DNA from: Lagierella sp.
GTDB taxonomy: Bacteria > Bacillota > Clostridia > Tissierellales > Peptoniphilaceae
Assembly (NCBI RefSeq): GCF_029983815.1
Contig: NZ_JASBYU010000002.1
Location: 62,001-126,000 of the forward strand
Length of the DNA: 64,000 nucleotides
Reading direction: 5' to 3'
A program made the position numbers and the translations under genes. Shown piece by piece: positions 35,138 to 44,342 of the stretch; position 1 is the stretch's first letter; each line of letters begins with the position of its first letter. Under the pieces are notes generated by a model. The model ran no database searches and had not been told where the DNA came from. It saw only the letters and a program-made list of their open reading frames with translations.

Positions 35138-36634
35138 GTCGCTCCCTACGCGGGAGCGTGGATTGAAATTGTTTACGTCCTCGTAAATTTCAACTCCTTT
35201 TCCGTCGCTCCCTACGCGGGAGCGTGGATTGAAATTAAAATTCCCTTTACATCCGCCATTAACTCTATATGTCGCTCCCTACGCGGGAGCGTGGATTGAA
35301 ATCTGCCTTTGCCCTATTACTCCTTAAAACACCGTAAGTCGCTCCCTACGCGGGAGCGTGGATTGAAATAAATAATCTAGAGATTATATTAAATTCTGGT
35401 GGTGGTCGCTCCCTACGCGGGAGCGTGGATTGAAATTACCTTACTATCTAATTCCGCAAGTGTTAAAAAGCGTCGCTCCCTACGCGGGAGCGTGGATTGA
35501 AATCTATAGGATTAACAGGTGCAACACCAGGAATTTCAAGTCGCTCCCTACGCGGGAGCGTGGATTGAAATGATGAAAAAATAGCAACTGAATTCGGGAT
35601 AGAAAAGTCGCTCCCTACGCGGGAGCGTGGATTGAAATTCCATCTCCTCACTCTCTAAGAGAGGAAATTCATTGTCGCTCCCTACGCGGGAGCGTGGATT
35701 GAAATAAACCTTTGTAAACATAAGCCATCCTTGTTTTTACCGTCGCTCCCTACGCGGGAGCGTGGATTGAAATACTGATAATTAAACGACCAACAACATC
35801 ACATAACGTCGCTCCCTACGCGGGAGCGTGGATTGAAATCAATGTATGCGTGGTTAAAACTGGTGTAAGAATAGTCGCTCCCTACGCGGGAGCGTGGATT
35901 GAAATAGAAAGTTTAAAGTGTATTAAATATAATTCAACCTGTCGCTCCCTACGCGGGAGCGTGGATTGAAATAGAAAGTTTAAAGTGTATTAAATATAAT
36001 TCAACCTGTCGCTCCCTACGCGGGAGCGTGGATTGAAATGCCAACCTCTGACAAAGTACATACAATGCTATCTGTCGCTCCCTACGCGGGAGCGTGGATT
36101 GAAATTAATAAAGCAGTGGAAGTTATTAAAAAATCAATAGTCGCTCCCTACGCGGGAGCGTGGATTGAAATGCTAATTTCTGGATAAAAATTATACTTTT
36201 TTAGCCGTCGCTCCCTACGCGGGAGCGTGGATTGAAATGTATGCAGCATCTCTCACACTATTTGAAAATGCAGTCGCTCCCTACGCGGGAGCGTGGATTG
36301 AAATCTATACGGTACACCAACTGTATATGCACCAAAAAGTCGCTCCCTACGCGGGAGCGTGGATTGAAATTGTATTTATTTCCCATGCTTAGAATGTCCT
36401 TTCTGTCGCTCCCTACGCGGGAGCGTGGATTGAAATATAAAAAAGGGTATACTGTATCCATAAGCGGGCAGTCGCTCCCTACGCGGGAGCGTGGATTGAA
36501 ATTCCAGTCTCTGACCGCTTGTTTGTTAGATTTATTGTCGCTCCCTACGCGGGAGCGTGGATTGAAATCGTGACTCCTCGGTCTCGCCCTTGCTGGGCAG
36601 GTGTCGCTCCCTACATGGGGGCGTGGATTGTCGG
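35138..36634 (+). CRISPR. Type I-C CRISPR array, 23 repeats and 22 spacers
   Basis: Repeats are 32 bases: GT, a seven-base stem CGCTCCC/GGGAGCG around TACGC, and the 11-base handle TGGATTGAAAT. Twenty-two repeats are identical. The last one (from 36603) has two changes in the stem and loop region and loses the handle after GATTG. Spacers are 34-36 bases. Spacers 12 (35906-35940) and 13 (35973-36007) are identical. The last spacer (36569-36602) is strikingly G+C-rich compared with the rest. The leader and youngest spacers are at the cas2 end. Open frames seen through the array are repeat artefacts. Confidence 0.99.
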
Positions 36635-36655
36635 CTTGGTGATTCAAGAACTCTT

Positions 36656-36864
36656 TAAACCTCTATATTTAAACTGTGTATAATGTTATAATATGCGAAA
36701 GGATTTGTTGTTTTAAGCCTTAAAATCGAAAGTATCATTTGTCAGTGAGGAAGTTATGGAGTTTAAATTACTTGATTTGTTATTTCAACCGGATAATATT
36801 TGCCTATGTTGTAAACAAGAGGAGACAAGGGATTATATTTGTAAAAGCTGTGCTGAAACTTTGG
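36656..36864 (+). repeat. Right copy of the 209-bp comF direct repeat
   Basis: This is the intact partner of 26373-26581, covering the comF promoter (extended -10 TGTTATAAT ending at 36692), the ribosome site and the first 36 codons. Together the two copies bracket the whole CRISPR-Cas locus in direct orientation. Confidence 0.92.
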
Positions 36865-37415
36865 AAACTATTGAAGACTTCAAAGTTATTGGAGATTCTA
36901 CTTGTTATAGTCCATATTTATATTCGGGACATATTAAGAGGATGATTTCAGAGTTTAAGTTTAGAGAAAAAAGATATTATGGTAAGGTGTTTGCAAAGCT
37001 ATTGGAGGACTTTTATAGAAAAAATGGCTTAGATTATGATTTGTTGGTGCCAATACCTCTCCACAGAAAAAAACTTTTGAAAAGGGGTTACAATCAATGT
37101 GATATCCTCTGCGATTTTCTTGGTGAAAGACTAAATATTCCTGTAAACAAAGAGATATTGATTAAAATTAAAGAAACGAAAGATCAACATCTACTTTCTT
37201 CATCTAAACGAAGGACCAATGTAAACTACGCTTTTAAGGCAATTGGTAAGAAAGGTTTATTAAACAAGAGGATATTGTTGGTGGATGACTTAATAACCTT
37301 TGGCTATACCTTGGAAGAGGGGGTAAGAGCTTTAAAGGATGTAGGATATAGGGAGATTGACTGCCTTGTCATTGGAAAGGCAAGGCCAGAAAGTCCTCTT
37401 AAAAAGGGGAGGTAA
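36756..37415 (+). CDS. comF: ComF family phosphoribosyltransferase-like protein
   Basis: A 219-residue protein. Residues 16-38 hold a zinc-ribbon type CLCC...CKSC pair, followed by a ComF core (LVPIPLHRKKLLKRGYNQ) and the PRTase loop ILLVDDLITFGYTLEEG. The last threonine pair of the usual VDDVxTTG motif is replaced by TF. ComF proteins take part in DNA uptake during natural competence, and related ones in phosphoribosyl transfer. The start follows GAGGAAGTT. The gene directly abuts the CRISPR array, and its 5' end is duplicated on the other side of the cas locus. Confidence 0.9.
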   Translation: MEFKLLDLLFQPDNICLCCKQEETRDYICKSCAETLETIEDFKVIGDSTCYSPYLYSGHIKRMISEFKFREKRYYGKVFAKLLEDFYRKNGLDYDLLVPIPLHRKKLLKRGYNQCDILCDFLGERLNIPVNKEILIKIKETKDQHLLSSSKRRTNVNYAFKAIGKKGLLNKRILLVDDLITFGYTLEEGVRALKDVGYREIDCLVIGKARPESPLKKGR

Positions 37416-37416
37416 A

Positions 37417-37974
37417 ATGAAGGAAATAGGTACAAAAATTATTGAAACCAAAAGGCTTATCCTAAGAAGGATTGAAGAAAATGACTATCTTCAGGCCTAT
37501 GAAAATTGGACAGGGGATAAGTTAGTTGAAAGGTATGTTACTTGGGATACCCATGAAAATGCGGAATGTACTAGGGAGTATTTTAGTTCCAAGGTGGATA
37601 AGTATGAAGATAAACTTTTCTTTGACTGGGTTGTAGAGCTTAAGGAAAATAGCCAGGTAATCGGCGAGATAGAAGCAAGGCCTTCCAAACAGGACGATCT
37701 TGTAGAAATTGGATACTGTTATGGCAGTAGGTTTTGGAATAGGGGATATGCTTCAGAAGCTTTAAAGGCGGTTGTTGACTATATGTTTACTGAAGTTAAA
37801 GTTAGGAAGGTATTGACAAGGCATATGGGTATGAACCCTGCTTCTGGAATGGTGATGAAGAAGGCGGGCATGAAAATAGATGCAGTACTTAAAGGTTATG
37901 TAATTGATAAAAAGACTGGAAAACCCGACGATTTTCATATGTATTCCATAGATTATGAGGAATGGAAAAGTTAA
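37417..37974 (+). CDS. GNAT-family acetyltransferase, RimJ/RimL type
   Basis: A 185-residue protein with the ETKRLILRRIEENDY opening, WVVELKENSQVIGEIEA, and the acetyl-CoA loop region YGSRFWNRGYASEALKAVVDY, then VLTRHMGMNPASGMVMKKAGM. This is the RimJ/RimL subtype, which acetylates N-terminal or other amino groups. The start at 37417 follows GGGGAGG and lies one base past the comF stop; the frame remains open further upstream inside comF. Confidence 0.85.
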   Translation: MKEIGTKIIETKRLILRRIEENDYLQAYENWTGDKLVERYVTWDTHENAECTREYFSSKVDKYEDKLFFDWVVELKENSQVIGEIEARPSKQDDLVEIGYCYGSRFWNRGYASEALKAVVDYMFTEVKVRKVLTRHMGMNPASGMVMKKAGMKIDAVLKGYVIDKKTGKPDDFHMYSIDYEEWKS

Positions 37975-38000
37975 TAAACTTTTGTCTTTTTAAGGCTTTA

Positions 38001-38040
38001 AAATGACCCCTTAGATTTTTTGCAAAGGGGTCATTTTTTA
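38001..38040. terminator. Bidirectional intrinsic terminator
   Basis: AAATGACCCCTT (38001-38012) pairs with AAGGGGTCATTT (38025-38036), flanked by T- and A-runs. It lies between the convergent acetyltransferase and pepD genes. Confidence 0.92.
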
Positions 38041-38043
38041 TAC

Positions 38044-39477
38044 CTATTTTATTTTACTTATTTCGAGAAGAAGTCTTTTCGTATATTCCCAAATTCTGTC
38101 TACGGACTCCAAGTCTATTCTCTCCTTTGGAGTATGAATATCATACATCTGTGGACCAAAGGTTATCATATCGGTTTTGGTAAGACTTTTCTTTAATATT
38201 CCACACTCTAGACCGCAATGTATTGTGTGAACATTTGGAGATTCATGATACATTTCTTCATATACTTGAATTGCCACTTCTCTTAATTTTGAGTCAGGAT
38301 CATATTCCCAAGCAGGATAGCCACCGTCATCAGTCACATCAAATTTAAATTCATTCATTATAATTCCATAGCTATTTCTAATCTCTACTAAGGAAGATAG
38401 AACTGAAGAACGAAGTAGAGCTACCAGTTTAAGAGTTGACTCATCTTGAGTTAAAACCCCATTGGATATACTGGTTTGTACCAGTCCTGGGAAAGCATAG
38501 TCCATATATATAACCCCATCTGGAATTGCAACAAGGGCCTTTAGCACATGTCTTTGACTTTCTTCGTCCCAAACGGTTTCGTGTTTTTCTTCAATTTCTT
38601 TAAGTTCGATTTTTAGATTTGGATCGGTTTCTTTATGTTCTAAAGAAATCTCGGACATTCTTTTTTCCACTTCTGCCTTTGCTTTATCTTCAGCTAGTAA
38701 AATGGCCTTAGAATAGCTAGGAATGGCGTTATGCTTAGAACCTCCTTCTAAAGAAACCAACTCTAAATTATCGATTCCTTGAAGGATTCTTGCAATTAAC
38801 TTAATGGAGTTTCCTCTAAACTTTTCAATTTCCTGTCCGGAATGGCCACCAGTTAAGCCGGATATGACTAGACTATAGGTTCTATCTAAATTAGACTGTT
38901 TAAATTTGAGCTTTCTTGTAGAAGTTATGGTCATTGCTCCTGCGCAGCCTACAAGTAGGTCACCTTCAACTTCACCGTCGATGTTTAGAAGATACTTTCC
39001 TTCTAAATCCTCTTGTTTAACCGCTGCAGCTCCATCCATCCCAAGTTCCTCTTGAGTTGTTAGTAGAACTTCTAAGTTTGGATGGGGAATGTCCTTGCTA
39101 TCTAAAAGGGCAAGACAATAGGCAACGGCTATTCCATCATCTGCTCCAAGGGTAGTTTTATCTGCCATTAACCAGCCGTCTTCAACTTTAAGCTTTAACG
39201 GGTCCTTTGAAAAGTCATGGTCAGAGTCCTCGGTTTTTTCACAAACCATATCCATATGGCCCTGTAAAATAACCGTAGGGGTATCTTCTAAGCCCTTTGT
39301 TGCAGGCTTTTTGATTATAACATTATAAAGCTTGTCCCTCTTTGCTTCTAGGTTTCTCTCTTTAGCAAAGTTTAATACAAACTCACTTACTTTTTCTTCG
39401 TGTTTAGAGCACCTAGGTATTTTAGTCAATTCTTCAAACCAATATAGAACTTCTTTAGGTTCGTAATTTTCTAACAT
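38044..39477 (-). CDS. pepD: Aminoacyl-histidine dipeptidase (peptidase D, M20 family)
   Basis: A 477-residue zinc peptidase with the M20 motifs GHMDMVCE, LGADDGIAVAYCLALL, TTQEELGMDGA (catalytic Glu and ligands), SGLTGGHSGQEI in the lid, and HAIHCGLECGIL-type ending (here TIHCGLECGILKK). PepD enzymes split Xaa-His and related dipeptides in the cytoplasm. The gene begins 9 bases after the stop of the DUF819 transporter-like gene, so both are one operon, fitting peptide or amino acid use. Confidence 0.93.
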   Translation of the reverse strand: MLENYEPKEVLYWFEELTKIPRCSKHEEKVSEFVLNFAKERNLEAKRDKLYNVIIKKPATKGLEDTPTVILQGHMDMVCEKTEDSDHDFSKDPLKLKVEDGWLMADKTTLGADDGIAVAYCLALLDSKDIPHPNLEVLLTTQEELGMDGAAAVKQEDLEGKYLLNIDGEVEGDLLVGCAGAMTITSTRKLKFKQSNLDRTYSLVISGLTGGHSGQEIEKFRGNSIKLIARILQGIDNLELVSLEGGSKHNAIPSYSKAILLAEDKAKAEVEKRMSEISLEHKETDPNLKIELKEIEEKHETVWDEESQRHVLKALVAIPDGVIYMDYAFPGLVQTSISNGVLTQDESTLKLVALLRSSVLSSLVEIRNSYGIIMNEFKFDVTDDGGYPAWEYDPDSKLREVAIQVYEEMYHESPNVHTIHCGLECGILKKSLTKTDMITFGPQMYDIHTPKERIDLESVDRIWEYTKRLLLEISKIK

Positions 39478-39486
39478 AATTTCCTC

Positions 39487-40698
39487 CTAATGTAAAATTA
39501 ATCCGGAAAGAATTCCGAAGTAGTTACCTATTACATACCCTAAAGTACCAACTAATAAAGCAGGAACTATTAATTCTTGCCATCCCTTTGATACAGCCAT
39601 TGCCGCTGCAGTAGTTGGACCACCTACATTGGCGTTGGAGGCGATGATAATTTCTTCAATGGAGAATTTTAAAATCTTACCCCAAATTAGTGACCAGATT
39701 AGGTTTATTATTACTATTAATAGTGCAAATACCAATAGTAGAGGGGACTCCTTTAAAATTAACATGATGGAAGCGGGAGCTCCAATTACAGCAAAGAATA
39801 GATAGATTAGGAAAGTTCCAATTTCTTGGGAGCCCTTAATCTTTGACATCTGTTTAGAAAATACTGATGAAATAATCATTGTGAAAGTGGTGATTAGAAG
39901 GTATTTGTTTCCGAAGAATCCTCCTATAATCTTTGAAAAAGCATCATCTCCAGAGAAGACTTCCTGGATTATACCTGCAAGTTTGTCTGAAATTGCTACG
40001 ATTATAAAGGCAAGAGCCACTGTTATTGCAATATCCTTTAGAGAAATCTCCTTAGCTCCCCAATATTGGGCGGCCATGGTTTCATTTTCTGACTTTTGAC
40101 TTTCTGACATCTTCTCTAGATTTTCTTCATAGGGTCTTTTGTAGAATTTTTTGATAAAAGCCATTGCTGGCAATGAAGCTAGAGTAAAGAAATACAACGC
40201 CATAAGTAAGTTATCTGCCACTAGTGCCGCTGATGTTGTCTGTCCAGGGACATTATACATTGTACTCATGGCTACAAAGTTAACTGATCCACCTGTATAG
40301 GTTCCTACAAACATGGGAACTAAATCTGCAAGTTTAGGAATAAAACTCTTTAGAATAAAGAATGCAATAAAACCACCTATTATGGTTCCAAGTCCAGAAA
40401 TTAGATAGATTATTAAAACTCTTCCAGAACCCTTCCAAATCTTCTTGATGTCCGCTTGAAATAAAAGCATAGGCACAGCTAAAGGTACAACATAGTCCCA
40501 AACGTTATCATAAACTGGAGATTCTGTTGGAATAATCTTTAGATTTGCCAAAATCAACATAAAAAACAAGGCCAGTATACAACCAGTTACCTTATTTGCC
40601 CACTGGTACTTCTGTTCCAGTATGATTGCCAATGCAGCTGAACCTGCAAGAATTGCCCAAAGTATCCATGTACTATCCGGCGAAATTAAACTGTTCAT
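39487..40698 (-). CDS. DUF819-family membrane protein
   Basis: A 403-residue protein with about eleven membrane segments. It contains VPLAVPMLLFQADIKKIWK, GGSVNFVAMS and ASNANVGGPTTAAAMAVSKGW, which mark the DUF819/YjcL family. Its repeated glycine-rich half-helices suggest a secondary transporter fold, but the substrate is unknown. The operon partner pepD hints at a peptide or amino-acid role. A good promoter precedes it. Confidence 0.88.
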   Translation of the reverse strand: MNSLISPDSTWILWAILAGSAALAIILEQKYQWANKVTGCILALFFMLILANLKIIPTESPVYDNVWDYVVPLAVPMLLFQADIKKIWKGSGRVLIIYLISGLGTIIGGFIAFFILKSFIPKLADLVPMFVGTYTGGSVNFVAMSTMYNVPGQTTSAALVADNLLMALYFFTLASLPAMAFIKKFYKRPYEENLEKMSESQKSENETMAAQYWGAKEISLKDIAITVALAFIIVAISDKLAGIIQEVFSGDDAFSKIIGGFFGNKYLLITTFTMIISSVFSKQMSKIKGSQEIGTFLIYLFFAVIGAPASIMLILKESPLLLVFALLIVIINLIWSLIWGKILKFSIEEIIIASNANVGGPTTAAAMAVSKGWQELIVPALLVGTLGYVIGNYFGILSGLILH

Positions 40699-40732
40699 AA
40701 AATCCTCCTATAAATGAAATATTTTCAATTTC

Positions 40733-40760
40733 ATTATATAACTAATAAAATTTTTGTCAA
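40733..40760 (-). promoter_or_regulatory. Promoter of the DUF819-pepD operon, in the 40699-41040 divergent gap
   Basis: Minus-strand TTGACA (40760-40755), a 16-base spacer and TATAAT (40738-40733). The rest of the 342-base gap contains the 16-base near-palindrome ATGTTATCGTTAACAT (40786-40801) and two further ATGTTA copies downstream, a possible operator. No gene is visible. Confidence 0.75.
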
Positions 40761-41040
40761 GCCAATTAAAGCGATAAATTGTTAAATGTTATCGTTAACA
40801 TAAGAAATATGTTAAATTTGGATTGTCGTTATGTTAAAGTGAATTTCAAGATTTAAAATTTATGACTATAGTAAAATCACAACAATATTACAAAACATCA
40901 GGATGGGTATAATAATAGACAAGACAATTTTAGAATAATTTAAGGTTATAGATTAATAAAAAGTAAATAGAAAATTAAATTGTTTAAGACATTTTAAAGG
41001 TAGTAAAACTAAAATGGATGTATAAAAGAGGTGATTATTG

Positions 41041-42327
41041 ATGAATGATGATGAAAGGTTTGACAATACTGAAGGATTCAATTCCGATGATATTAGAGAT
41101 GAAAACAGATATTACTATAATTCTAGTAATGATTATTATGATGATTACAATAGAAGTCGTGGTCCTTCTATGGACGATGTTAGAAATGCTGTAAGAGAGG
41201 AAATAAGAAGAGTACCGCCTAAGAAGACACCTTGGGTTAGGATAATTATTATAACTCTTTTGTTCTCTGTGCTATCTTCTTTGGCAACTGCAGTTAAGGT
41301 AAAGGATATTGTGGAGGCGGAGTATGGTAGATCCAACTCCAATGGGTCCAACTCAAGTTACACTATAAATGTAAAGGATGATGCCAATGTTGAAAATGCC
41401 ATTGCAAAAAAGGCGATTCCGTCTGTTGTTGGAATTACTACTATAACCCAGTCAAATGACATCTTTAGTTTGAGAGGTTATGTGGAAGGTGTCGGATCAG
41501 GCGTTATTGTAAGTAGCGACGGGTATATCCTTACTAACTCCCATGTTGTAAGTAATGGTAGAGCTAGGGAGATCAATGTGGTGTTCAGCGATGGAGAAAA
41601 GACTGCTGGACAGTTGATATGGCAGGATGAGGGACTGGATCTAGCGGTTGTTAAAGTTGAAAAGACTGGACTTCCAGTTATGGATTTGGGAGATTCGGAT
41701 AAGGTTTCAGTAGGGGATAAGGCGATAGCTATTGGAAACCCTCTAGGGTTGGACTTACAGTCAACCCTTACTTCAGGTTATATCTCTGGATTAAACAGAA
41801 CTATCAATATGGAAAATGGTGCTTCTATGGATGGTTTAATTCAAACTGATGCTGCAATAAATGGAGGTAACTCCGGTGGAGCTCTTCTAAATTCCAAGGG
41901 TGAACTCATTGGAATTAATACTGCTAAGGCAAGTGGTGGTGAAGGAATAGGATTTGCCATTCCTATTAATATAGCTAAGTCCATAGTAAATGAGATAAAG
42001 GATAAGGGTAACTTTGAAACCGTTAAGCTTGGTATCCAAGGGGTTGACTTGGACATGTATGAAAAGTACTTCCAAGTGGACACTGGGGCTAAAAATGGAG
42101 CTGCAATTTTGAAAGTTGAGCCTACTAGTCCTGCAGGAAAAGCTGGTATACAAGCTAATGATATCATCATTAAAATTGGCGATAAGAAGATTACAGGTAT
42201 GAATGATATCAGAAAGTCACTAATCGACTTTAGATATGGTGATGAAACTGAACTTACTATAATCAGAAATAGTAAGGAGCAAAAGGTCAAAATAAAATTT
42301 GAAAAATTTATGGAAACCCAATCATAG
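41041..42327 (+). CDS. htrA: HtrA/DegP-type trypsin-like serine protease with PDZ domain
   Basis: A 428-residue membrane-anchored protease. Residues 1-62 form an acidic, Tyr/Asn-rich cytoplasmic tail. A membrane helix follows (IIIITLLFSVLSSLAT, about 68-84), then a trypsin-like domain with His in LTNSHVVSNG (about 166), Asp in GLDLAVVKV (about 200) and Ser in GGNSGGALL (about 277), and a C-terminal PDZ domain (GIQGVDLDMY onward; PTSPAGKAGIQANDII). It degrades damaged exported proteins. The ATG at 41041 follows AGAGGTGAT; a TTG directly before it is not needed. Confidence 0.94.
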   Translation: MNDDERFDNTEGFNSDDIRDENRYYYNSSNDYYDDYNRSRGPSMDDVRNAVREEIRRVPPKKTPWVRIIIITLLFSVLSSLATAVKVKDIVEAEYGRSNSNGSNSSYTINVKDDANVENAIAKKAIPSVVGITTITQSNDIFSLRGYVEGVGSGVIVSSDGYILTNSHVVSNGRAREINVVFSDGEKTAGQLIWQDEGLDLAVVKVEKTGLPVMDLGDSDKVSVGDKAIAIGNPLGLDLQSTLTSGYISGLNRTINMENGASMDGLIQTDAAINGGNSGGALLNSKGELIGINTAKASGGEGIGFAIPINIAKSIVNEIKDKGNFETVKLGIQGVDLDMYEKYFQVDTGAKNGAAILKVEPTSPAGKAGIQANDIIIKIGDKKITGMNDIRKSLIDFRYGDETELTIIRNSKEQKVKIKFEKFMETQS

Positions 42328-42339
42328 GATAAATTAAAT

Positions 42340-42370
42340 GGGGAGTGTGGCATGGCTACACCCCTTTTTT
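42340..42370 (+). terminator. Intrinsic terminator after htrA
   Basis: GGGGAGTGT pairs imperfectly with ACACCCC and is followed by six Ts. Confidence 0.65.
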
Positions 42371-42436
42371 ATTTTAGCGCTCCTTTTAGATATTACATAG
42401 ACATCTAAATAAGCTATAATAGTTAAGAGGTGAATC

Positions 42437-43504
42437 ATGAAAAAGAAATTTATTTCTATAATTTTAATTATAGTTCTATTTATAACAGGATGTGCTGGAA
42501 ATAAGGTAAAAGTGATAAAGGGTTACAATAAATATCAGAAGACCTTTTTTGACGTATTTGACACTATTATCGACTTTACTGCCTACACTCAGTCTGAAGA
42601 GGAATATAACCAGTATTATGATTTGGTAAAGAGTGAGTTTGAAAGGCTTCACAAACTCTATAATCATTTTGATAGTTTTGAGGGTGTTAACAATATTAAA
42701 ACCATCAATGACAATGCGGGCATTAAACCTATTAAGGTAGACAAAGATCTTTTTGAATTGATAAAGTTTTCTAAAAAGATGACAGAAGAATATTCTGATG
42801 TGACCAATATGGCTTTTGGTTCGGTTTTAGAGATTTGGCATGAATACAGGGAAGAGGGACTAAAGAATCCAAAAACTGCGAAATTGCCAAAAATCGAGGA
42901 TTTAAGAAAGGCTAATGAACACACATCTATTAATAAGGTTATTTTAGATGAAGAGGAATTAACGGTGTTTTTAGAGGATAGTAATATGAAACTAGACCTT
43001 GGAGCTACGTCAAAGGGCTTTGCTTCACAGCTGATAATGGATAAGGTCAAAGAGAAGGGCTGTAAGTCTGCAATTCTCTCTGCAGGAGGGAATATAATTG
43101 CCCTAGGTAAGCCTATGATTGAGGGAAGGGACAAGTGGATAATTGGAGTACAAAATCCAAATTTAAAGGAGAACACAAAAAAACCTACCATTGAGACCAT
43201 ATATGGAAAGGACTTGACCGTTGTAACAAGTGGAAACTATCAAAGATTCTATACCGTTGATGGTAAGGACTACAACCATATAATTAGTCCCAAGACTTTG
43301 ATGCCAGCAGAAAACTTTACTTCTGTGACAGTAGTTGCAAAGGATAGCTCTGTAGCAGATTATCTTTCTACAACGCTTTTCATCTTAGATTATGAGGAAG
43401 GTAAAAACCTGATAAAGAAATTTAAAGATGTGGAGGTAATGTGGGTAGATAAAAACGGAAAAATAAAGGAAACAGAAGGGTTCGAAAAGTATTTAAAAGA
43501 TTAG
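42437..43504 (+). CDS. apbE: FAD:protein FMN transferase, lipoprotein
   Basis: A 355-residue lipoprotein with lipobox FITGC (Cys19). The ApbE fold is shown by FDTIIDFTAY, NDNAG, LDLGATSKGFASQLI, AILSAGGNIIALG and TVVTSGNYQRFY with DYNHIISPKT near the end. ApbE attaches FMN to threonine residues of exported redox proteins such as RnfD/RnfG or Nqr subunits. No such acceptor lies in this window. The start has AGAGGTGAATC. Confidence 0.92.
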   Translation: MKKKFISIILIIVLFITGCAGNKVKVIKGYNKYQKTFFDVFDTIIDFTAYTQSEEEYNQYYDLVKSEFERLHKLYNHFDSFEGVNNIKTINDNAGIKPIKVDKDLFELIKFSKKMTEEYSDVTNMAFGSVLEIWHEYREEGLKNPKTAKLPKIEDLRKANEHTSINKVILDEEELTVFLEDSNMKLDLGATSKGFASQLIMDKVKEKGCKSAILSAGGNIIALGKPMIEGRDKWIIGVQNPNLKENTKKPTIETIYGKDLTVVTSGNYQRFYTVDGKDYNHIISPKTLMPAENFTSVTVVAKDSSVADYLSTTLFILDYEEGKNLIKKFKDVEVMWVDKNGKIKETEGFEKYLKD

Positions 43505-43579
43505 TGAAATCATAGGAACTAATATATAATATATGAGCGAGTCGAAAATATGAAATTTTTATTAAGATAGGAGATGTTT

Positions 43580-44092
43580 ATGAAAAAAGAAATAAAATTG
43601 AGAAATGTGATTTTTCCAATATGGATGCTTTGGGTACTTCCAATAACTTGGCTTGCAATTATACCAATCAATGCGATTATTGATGGCTTAGTCTTACTAT
43701 TTACAACAGCGCATCTAAGTATTGGAGATAAGAAGAATCTTATACTGCGTATACTTCCAAAGACGGTCTTAGTAGGTTTTATAAGTGATATTATCGCATC
43801 AATTCCACTAGTATTACTCTCCGTTATTTGGAGTCCAGATACCAGTACGAAGATTGGGAAGTGGTGGTTGGAAAATATTTCACCAATACAAATCAATCCC
43901 TTAGATAATATATTTTCATTTTTAATAGTCTTAGCCTGTGTGATACTGGGAGGATTTTTAATTTATTTTCTAAACCGTAAATTTGTATATAAGAATATTG
44001 AACTAACAGAATGTGAAAAGTTTGTATTAGCTAGAAATATGGCTATTTTTACAGCGCCCTATCTATTTCTAATACCTTTAAACTGGTTCTAG
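43580..44092 (+). CDS. Hypothetical membrane protein
   Basis: A 170-residue protein with four predicted membrane segments (about 8-35, 58-82, 108-130 and 148-168) and a short basic loop IGDKKNL. I do not recognise the family. The ATG at 43580 is preferred because AGGAG lies six bases before it; another ATG (43574) touches the ribosome site. It stands alone between apbE and a terminator. Confidence 0.7.
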   Translation: MKKEIKLRNVIFPIWMLWVLPITWLAIIPINAIIDGLVLLFTTAHLSIGDKKNLILRILPKTVLVGFISDIIASIPLVLLSVIWSPDTSTKIGKWWLENISPIQINPLDNIFSFLIVLACVILGGFLIYFLNRKFVYKNIELTECEKFVLARNMAIFTAPYLFLIPLNWF

Positions 44093-44150
44093 GTACTGTA
44101 AAAATAAAATTAAATGATAGTTGATATTTAATCTTATTAGGATGATTAAA

Positions 44151-44178
44151 GGCAGGAAATTATTTCCTGTCTTTTTTA
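44151..44178 (+). terminator. Intrinsic terminator
   Basis: GGCAGGAAA pairs with TTTCCTGTC around a short A/T loop, followed by six Ts. The following gap up to 44342 is A+T-rich with one promoter. Confidence 0.85.
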
Positions 44179-44273
44179 AATGGAAGAAATCAGTGCTTGT
44201 TTAGAATGAAAAGAAAAATAAGTTAAAAAAATGTAAAATTTCTAAGGAAATCGTTAAAATATTATTAATTTGC

Positions 44274-44302
44274 TTGTGATTTTTGAAGTGGAGTGGTACA
44301 AT
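44274..44302 (+). promoter_or_regulatory. Promoter of the dicarboxylate symporter gene
   Basis: TTGTGA (44274-44279), a 17-base spacer and TACAAT (44297-44302), about 40 bases before the start codon. Confidence 0.6.
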
Positions 44303-44342
44303 ACATTAGTAAAAAACATTAATAAAAGGAGATGATTAATTA

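Noticed and set aside
35100..35203. Similarity of spacer 1 (reverse strand) to the leader bases next to the first repeat
   Set aside because: Only about 13 A/T-rich bases agree with gaps; no PAM arrangement and not better than chance.
35463..36647. Open reading frames across the CRISPR array on both strands
   Set aside because: They are translations of the repeat unit, recognisable by a recurring peptide every 22 residues.
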